64,000 bases of DNA from Casuarius casuarius (Eukaryota; Chordata; Aves; Casuariiformes; Casuariidae): assembly GCA_003342895.1 (NCBI GenBank), contig PTFA01000081.1:1002279-1066278 (forward strand), read 5' to 3'. Position numbers and translations under genes: made by a program. Numbering within the stretch: position 1 is the first letter of the stretch; each line of letters starts with the position of its first letter. Under the pieces are notes generated by a model. The model ran no database searches, had not been told where the DNA came from, and worked only from the letters and a program-made list of their open reading frames with translations. Of this stretch, positions 29,501-38,500 are shown piece after piece.

Positions 29501-32500
29501 GTAAGCGTTCCACCTAATTCTTCTTACTGCTGCCAGCGTGATGGGCAGGGAGGCATGGCACATGTGGAAGGCACATTACTGTAACGCCACAGCCTTCTTC
29601 CCTTTTGCTTTTTAACTCTGGTCTTCTGTGCAGACCTCATCTTTTGCTGCTGCTTACCATAGTCACCTGAGAAGATTGTCTTTGTTTTTGCAGCATCTCT
29701 CAATAGGCAAACTTGAATCTGACTCTTTTTGTCTTGTTTTCCCTAGTTTACCCATGCCCACTTTTTAGTGTCAGATTTCGTAAGCCGTTGTTTGGAGAGA
29801 CTGGACACACAATTATGAACCTGCTTGCAGTAAGTGCCGAGTTTGCACGTTCCACTGGTGCGCGTGGATCAGTGGGGGGAGAACTGTACTCTTGCACGTA
29901 GTAGCTGGCACGCTTAAAAGATGACAAGAGGAAATAGTGGGCATTTGGGTGGACAATCTGCTGTTACTAATACTGGGTGTCAACTTTTGATAGTGTGGTA
30001 AATTGTAAAAATGGGCCCAAATCAACATCTGAGACCTGGTCACCAGGGATCGTTTAGATCTGGAAATAAATGCAATAATTGCTCAGGTTCCTTCCTCAAA
30101 ATCGCTAGGTCCTCGCGGTGTTTAGTCACAGCTCTCTGATTATACAGTTTCAACTGAAATGAACTTAGTAGCTCTTCCTACTTTGCTGATATTTTCAGTA
30201 TAGAAAATTCTGTGATGCATGATCTAATCTCACTGCTAGAGAAACTAATGACTATGCAGTGATGTAACAGCACAGAGAACAAATTTTCTTATGTACAGTA
30301 ATGACATTCAAGGCTGGAGAATACAGATTTTTGGTGTAAGAAAATCAGTGAAATGACTAAGAGACATCCTCATTTTTTTGTGCCTGTGTGTGTATTTCAG
30401 TTACATAGGTTACAAGGTGAGGGCTTTCAGTCACTGTGATTATTTTAGTGGGCTCACTAGTGGTCATTAGACTAGTTGTGAAACCTGCTATGTTAATGAT
30501 GGTTACTGTGCCTAACTTTCTTAAAAAAAAAAAACAAAAAACAAAAACAACCAAACAAACAAAAAACCTGTTTTAATTACCAGGACTTCAGAAATTACCA
30601 GTACACGCTGCCTGTGGTCCAAGGTTTAGTGGTTGATATGGAAGTCAGAAAAACCAGCATTAAAATTCCCAGCAACAGATACAATGAGGTAATGCTTAAA
30701 ATAAAACATATGTTTACTGTTTCTTTGTGGTTGGAGGACCTGGGATCTAAATGAATTTTATTTTATTTACTACTGCTAATGAAAACTGCCTCAAAATCAA
30801 AGTATAAATGCATGATGCACATGTTTTGAGGGAGAATGAGGATGTGTCCACAGGAAAAATAGATACATGATTCAATTTTGTATTAGTTAAAAAGGAAGGA
30901 TAATTTCTCTTCAGAGCTTTTAATTACTTCCATATAAAGTGTAAGTGTAAATAATTGAAAATATTAGAGGACTGCAAATACTGTTCTGACTTGAGCAGAT
31001 CAGTTGATAAACTTCACACTTGGGGTAAACTAGGAGAAAAAGTGCATGAACTTTTCTTACCTATGTTGTATGTGTACATACAGCATTTATTAATAGTTGT
31101 TGGATTGCTGCTTATTTTATGTGAAATATGTCTATGTATTTAAATTTTATTAATTCATATTTGATTTCTGGTGTGAGAAACTACCAGTTTTTCCTACTAG
31201 CTAGGCTTCAGTGTTGCTGACAAAGCTGAGTGACAGAGATCTGAACGATAATGAAAGAAAACAAGGAGAAGGTGGTAATTTTGTGGGCTGTCTGCCTGAN
31301 GAGCAGGGGGCAAATGGTCAACTTGGTATTTTGAAACAAATCAGCAGTTAGTGACCAAAGGAAAAACCTCCTGGGCAAAATGATATTTTTAAACGTTCTA
31401 GTATCAGACCAGAATATAGCTTTATCTCGTGAGAGAATTTCCCTGCAGGAGGCATTTGAGTAAAATAATAGTGAGAGTGAAGAGATTTATTAAAAAAGGA
31501 AAAGGTATTTTTATGTGAAGTTTGAAAACATGAAACTGGTGAAGCAAGAAGATAAAGGGTCTGTTGTAAGGTATATTAATTCTTGATGATGTTGTGAGAA
31601 AACAGAAAAAGGTCACTAAAGCTTGCACCCAATCTGAAAGTATTGTATTGGGAAAATGCATGAATTAAATAGATATTGGCGTGCAAGACGCAGTTTAATA
31701 AGCATTAGCTGTGCCTGACATTTACAAATGTGCTATCTCGGTTCCTTACTAGACACTGCACTAAGCTGAACTTTGAGGAAATTGCGATGTTAAGCAGGAC
31801 AGCAAAATCTCTGTATCCTGCTTGTATTCTCTTTCCAGTGGGAAGCAAGGGTTCAGCTTTTTAAATGGAGAAAAGGTGTTATTTATTTAACATTATTGCA
31901 TGCAATCCAGTTGGAAAGGTGAATTTTAGAGATTTTTTTTCATCGGAGCAAAGTTTGATTTACTGTGAATTAAACCACAAGACCTTTACTTTTTTCCCCC
32001 TTGTAAAGCAGTATTAATTAGCAAAGAGAGTGTCATTCGAATGATCAGAAAGTTAAAGACTCATTCAAAATCTTACGCATGGATTATACATGGTGAAGTC
32101 AGATTGTAATTGAGAAATTAAATATTTAGTATATAGTTTTTCTTATTAAATACATAGTTCTCTCTTCAAAATGATTTTCTTTTCCTACAACTTCCAATGA
32201 TAGTTACCCGTCTGACGCTATTTCGTCCCTCGGCAAAGGCGACTCCCATTTGTTAGTAAGCTGCCACGGTGCAAAGTCCGATGGCCGTGTCCCGTGGTTT
32301 CTGACGAAGCTAAGGGCACCTGCTGCCCTCCAGAAAGATNGCTGCTGCTTGGCTAAAGTCTTGGTTTTGGAGCATGACATGATAAACCAGATAATGAAAT
32401 ACACTGCTGTCTGATGCAAAATCTTAATTAAGTTTCCTCCCCAAACATTACACCTGTGCACATTTGTCAATAGTGAGCATCAGCTAATGTTCCTGACACT

Positions 32501-35500
32501 ATAATTAAGGTTTTATGTTAGACAGAGAGAGAGAAATGTGTTGTGTGTAGTGTGCATGCTTATCAGCTACAGGAGGCAGCGGATGTGCAGTTAAGAGTGC
32601 GAATGCTGTTAGGAGATGTCAAATAATTCAGCAATTTCCTTCTCTGTAGAGTTTTCACTTGGGGGTGGGAGGATGTAATTTAATTAGCTTTTTAAATAAA
32701 CAGAAAATAATAATTATTTTAATAACGTAACTAATAGCTATTTAATAACTGCAATTAATAAATAATAATTTTCCATCTCTTTAGGGTTTTCACAGGGGTT
32801 TGTGTGTATAATTTAGTTAGCTTTTTGCTTTTTTACAGAAAGAAATGGTTTATAGTTTTGAAACAAATTCCAAAGATAGATGACTGCTTCAGTTTTCTTT
32901 TTGGAGCAAAGACCTCATAGTCTGAGTCTCTGTGAAATGGAAGAGAGGAAAAAAGGAAGGAAGCTGTATGATTTACAAGGATATTTTTTCAAAGCATTTA
33001 AGTAGATGTTAATTAGCAAAACTGAAATGAAGGTATATGACAAAAGTTTATGGATGCTTTCTGGAGGCTTCCTTTCCAGAGAATTAAAATGATATCTGGA
33101 TGTCCATGATTCAAGTCTCTTTAAAAAGCCTTTGAAATAGGGAGCATTGATCCCAATTTCGGAAATTCATGAGGATGAGGCACGAAGAAACTAAAGCTTT
33201 GATGTTTGTCAGGGTACAGACTCATGGTGGAACTAGGATTAATGCCGTGAGTCTGAATCCTGGTCTTTCTGTGGAGGCAGTATTTTTCATTTGTGATCTA
33301 TATCATCCATATTATAAGCAACTATACTAGTGTAAACAAACCAGACATTACATCAAAATGTCTTTTTTTAATGTATTTTTTTAACATGGCTGGAGAAAGT
33401 AACTTTTTCAACTTTCAGCTGTCTGTCATACCATTTATCCTAATTACTTAAAAGGTAGCCCTTTAAAACGTCTAGATGAACCTCCTTTTCAAAAGAAATT
33501 TATGGTTCTGAGCGCTGAAACCTCTTTTGAAGTGGACTGAGAACCTTACTCTGTCCGACTGCACTGTTCCAGAACCACCTGCTTGTGGTGGTGCCTGATG
33601 AGCAGGGTAACAGCAATAAACCTTTTTGTCTGCAGATGATGAAAGCCATGAACAAATCCAACGAGCATGTTCTGGCAGGGGGAGCGTGCTTCAANGAGAA
33701 AGCAGACTCGCACCTGGTGTGCGTCCAGAACGACGATGGGAATTACCAGACGCAGGCCATCAGTATCCATAACCAACCGAGGAAGGGTGAGAACGGGGCT
33801 GCACAGGGAGGCCTTGCCCCCGCGCTCTGCCTGACTTTTCTTTTGCTGTTTGTGTTACTGTTACAGCGTGTGGCTTCATGAATCTGTCAGAGTTGGGTTT
33901 GTCTGTATTTCACTGAGTTTGTTAGTTCAGAAAAAATAATTCAGAGTACCCGCACTCCTGAACTGGCAGCTTTGTAAGCTAGACACGCAACACGAGGAAT
34001 AGCAGCACCTAGTAACACCTCGCTCTGTCTGCCCTTTACCCCTCTTGGCGTTTCATTCCCCTTGCAGAACCCGTGATCTCAGATGTTGGGCACAGTACGC
34101 GGTTCGCATCCTGTGCACAGTCCACATGACGCTCCTCTAGGTCAACAACGCTGTTGCGAGTTTGTCTGAGCGGTGCTCTGGCAGCTTCACAGGAGATCAA
34201 GCAAGCATAAAATAAAGCACATTACAGCTTGTCTCCCTTGTAAATATGGTGACGCTGCTTGCACAATACCGCTTAGGACAGGAGCTGCTCCAGAGGTCAC
34301 AGTGCTGTAACTTCCTTAGGCAACATTTCTGTGTTAATAAGGAGAGCAGTCACTGGCAGTACTGCAGGGTACAGGCTAGGCTGCACTTGCCTGTGCTTGA
34401 CCTATATACTATGGGAAAAGAGGAAGACTGGGTTTAATATGGGAGAAGGGTAAATAAGAACAAGCAACAACAGCTGCATTTTAATAACACCCCCCCCCCC
34501 NNNNNNNNNNNNNNNNNNNNNNNNNAACTGCAGAAACTCCTCAGTGTTCACCTCAGTTAGACAGTCTAATTTCCTGTGCTTTTTTTGTTACATTAAGCTG
34601 AAATGTGGCAACAGGTGTGTTCTGAGAATTTAAATGTTAGGGGTTTGGGGGAAATTTTATGGCAAAGGCATTTATACTATCTCCAAATGAGAACAAGCAA
34701 GACAGAGGCCAACTCTTGAGCTGGCAGTATCCCCAGTCACTCAAGTGAGTTGGTACTGGCATGGGAGGTGGCTCAGGGCTGATGCTCATATCTGAGTTCT
34801 GCTCATTTTACATACGGGATGAGAAGAGGGATTTCCAGCAGGTACCTTGTGATGCTTAGTGGTCATTTAAGAGAATTTTATTTTAAGTTGACTGGCTTTG
34901 AGCTATGGCCGGTGGGTTGGTGTTAGTGTGATCTGTAAACAGCCCACATACAGTCTTTGNCAGCTGTGTGGGAACATTTAAAAAGCAAATTATGTACTTG
35001 CTTATTCTGAAATACAGTCCTGAATCTTAGAGGTGTGTGTGCAGGGAGAGAGAGATTANGTATGAGCATTTGTTAAGGTTGACAGAACTGTTGTCCAGTT
35101 TGGAAAATCACTGGGTGATTTGCCCTTGCTTAGCCAAGCCTCTGACGTGCATTAAAGTCACCATAACTCCGAGCAGCATTCTTCCTGACTGAGATTAATT
35201 GCCTCTCTGGATGATAGAGCTGTGATACCCGGTTCTTGTTTAAGGCATTGTTTTGACAAAAGCCCCACTAAATCACTCCTGTTGTTGTTGTTGCAGTGAC
35301 TGGTGCCAGCTTCTTTGTGTTCAGTGGAGCTTTAAAATCCTCTTCAGGTTATCTTGCCAAGTCCAGTATTGTAGAAGGTAAGAACTGAATTGCTTGCTTA
35401 AAATGCACTGGTTCCCTCTCACTGCTGCTTAACTATATCGTTATTAGGGTGCTGCTGTTAAGCCTTGGGCATTCGAATCATGCTGCTGTTTCAGCATTAT

Positions 35501-38500
35501 CTTAGTTTTTAGCCAGAAACACTGTTTCCTTCAAAGATGGGTANCTTAGCTGAGAAAATAACTAGTCCAGATGCTCTGGGACAGTGACAGAAGAAAATGA
35601 GGGTAAGATACGAAATACCTGGCTTGTGAGCCTGGGATCAGTTCGCTGTTTTGGGCTGAATGAAGAAACTGTGAGCCTAAGAAATGTGGAACGTATAATC
35701 CAGCAACCAGGAGAGGAAGTCCTGCTAAACTTACCTGTTTCCCAAGTAGCTCTGCATTATGCAAGACTGTGAACAAACATTGCTTATTCCAATGTGTAGG
35801 CAGATGAGAACATGAAAAGTCAAGATTGTTGATCTAGTGTTTCTCTGATTTGGTTCACTCTTCTCTTACTAGTTGTCAGATGACACAAATAAATGACTCT
35901 GTTCATGTGATTGAAGGCCATTACTGCTTGTTAGCTGAGCTACAGAGCAGTGTGGTCTAAGCTCGCTGCAAATGTGGTATGCGGACAGTAGTGTTTTAAG
36001 CTTGTACTTTACAGTTTGTGAGAGAGGAAGGCAAAGAAGCCGATGCACAGTCACTTACTACAGCTCCCCTGGCAGGCAGGAACCCTTTAAGCTGTGTCAG
36101 CTTGAACGCTTGTAATTGTGTGAATGGGTTAGGGGTCAGTCAGGGCCTGAAAAGCAGCCATGTGAACATAAGTCAGTATGTGTAGGTTGTTATGCCACTT
36201 TCTGGGGCTAAATTGTTGTTTTAGTGCAAGACATTGAGGTGCAGATGGATTCAGACCAGGCGTCTGTATGTTAGGGAACTGTATCATTCCCAAATTACTT
36301 CTGCAGTAATTTAGACCAGTCCAGACCAAATTCTGTATCTTAATTCTGCCACTGACAGGCAAACATTGAGGTCACAGAAACACTGTCACTGCTGGAATGC
36401 TGCCTAAAGCAGGTGTCAAGTGTTTGAGGCAAACTAATGTGGCCATTGCTACAGCTGAATTTACCTGACAGATGGACTTCACATTATCCTTGTGTTTTTC
36501 CTCATCAGCTGTCATCAGTGCTACATGTTTTAGGAATCTGAGAGTTAGTTAAGAAATGGTCTTCCGTAGCATTGCTGCATGTAACTCTTAAAATAGATTC
36601 TGAACTTTTATGCTGGAAGGATGTTTGTCTNTCTTATGGGCTGTGTTCAGTGGGGCTGTGGCATATTTTGGCTTATGAGGATTTCTTGGTTCCCTAGATG
36701 GGGTAATGGTCCAGATAACTGCTGAGAACATGGACTCTTTGAGGCAGGCCTTGAGAGAGATGAAAGACTTCACCATCACTTGTGGCAAAGTAGATGCTGA
36801 AGATCCTCAGGAACATGTTCATATTCAGTGGGTAGATGATGATAAAAACTTCAGCAAGGGGTAAGTCGAGGAGCAGGCTCCCAACGATGAATGGTGACTG
36901 TTTGCATTTGTTAAAAATTTTAATTGAGCTTATAAGGTGCCTAGGATGGCAAATCAATAGGAATTACAAGTCTGCACCTCTATTTTGATTGATAAGTTTC
37001 AATTAAATGTAATGAAAATGGAACTAAGNTAATAGAGCTTTGGGACATCAATTTAGAAAGTTGTCAATGTTACGGAAAGATTTCTTGCCATTGCCAATAT
37101 CAAGTTATTGGAAACCACTAATCTGTCTTCAACTCTGAGTGCTGAATCCTGCATAGTATAACTTCTTACTTAATTTGCATTAAGTAATGCTGGAAGTAAA
37201 ATTAGTTTAATACCAGTACTGAATCTGGAGCCTTCAGAGTTAAGCCAAAAGAATGGTGTTTCTGTCATCTTAAGTATTTATTGTAATAAAGCGCTGTTGT
37301 GGTCTTTAAGGTATCAGCATATAGAAAGGATATTTCTGTAGGTACATTCTGTTTGGGTCAGCTTTAAGTTTGTACAAATGTTGCAGAACATGTTTTGGGC
37401 TGTGTAAGTAGCAGTTCAGGTATTGCTGGACTANACTGAGGTTATAAATGAATAAAATCAAATCTGCATGAAATACGCATCTCGTACTNCAGTGTTGGGA
37501 CCTTCTGAGGTCTCAGCTCTGATGCAAAGCTGTGTTGAAAACNTGCAGGAAGGGCCTTCCTGGGCCTGATTCTGTGCTGACAGACCAGGGTTGGCACCTC
37601 TCAGCTGCTTGCAGGGAGGCTCAACCCCGTGGGAGCCCATTCCAGCAAAGCTGTTCACTATTAAGATCTGGCCCAGCAGCATGGTCATAATTAGCTGCGA
37701 TAGTCAAAATTGTTGGTTTTGGCACTCAGAGTCTTTCTTTGGAGAGTTCCCTCCTGAGCCTAATGCTTGTCCATGGCCCATTTAGCTGATGGGGTAAGTT
37801 GCTGTATAGTAATTCAAATGGCAGAGTACACACTTATGGAGGAACGTATAGCAAGCCAGGCTGGCTAGCTGCCCTGCATCCATGACACAGTTTCCTCTGC
37901 AATGATGTCCCCTGTTCAACAGAACTATCTGGGTGACCACCGTGAAACGCTGTCTCCTGGTAAGTAGGAACTTACCCTTTACCTCTGTTTTTGCAGTGTT
38001 GTGAGCCCTATTGATGGCAAATCAATGGAGTCTATAACAAGCGTGAAGATATTTCATGGCTCAGAGTACAAGGCAAATGGAAAGGTCATTCGGTGGACAG
38101 AGGTGAGGATGTCAACCTGATCAGCATGTAAACTAAGACATTGTGTGATTGCAACTGCAGCACTGTTGTCACTTGACCACAGCCAGCCCTACTTTTCCCT
38201 ACACACCAATAGAAGTAGAAAATTCTTCAGGACAAACCTGTAATAGCTCTCATACCTGGAAGAAAAGATTCACTAAGGAGTAATGCAGAATTAACAGTGC
38301 CCTATCACCGATGTGTAGCTTAAGACGCTATCACATCCATCCTGTACAGCAAACTCTGGACTGGCCACCTCTTTTCCTGGGCTGTAGTTGAACNTGGGCA
38401 GAAGCAGAAAAACACTCGCTCCCTGTGTTACCCACAGTAACAGCTGGTTTCATCTGTATTTGTGTTAAAAACTACATGTGAAAACATTTTTTAATGGAGA

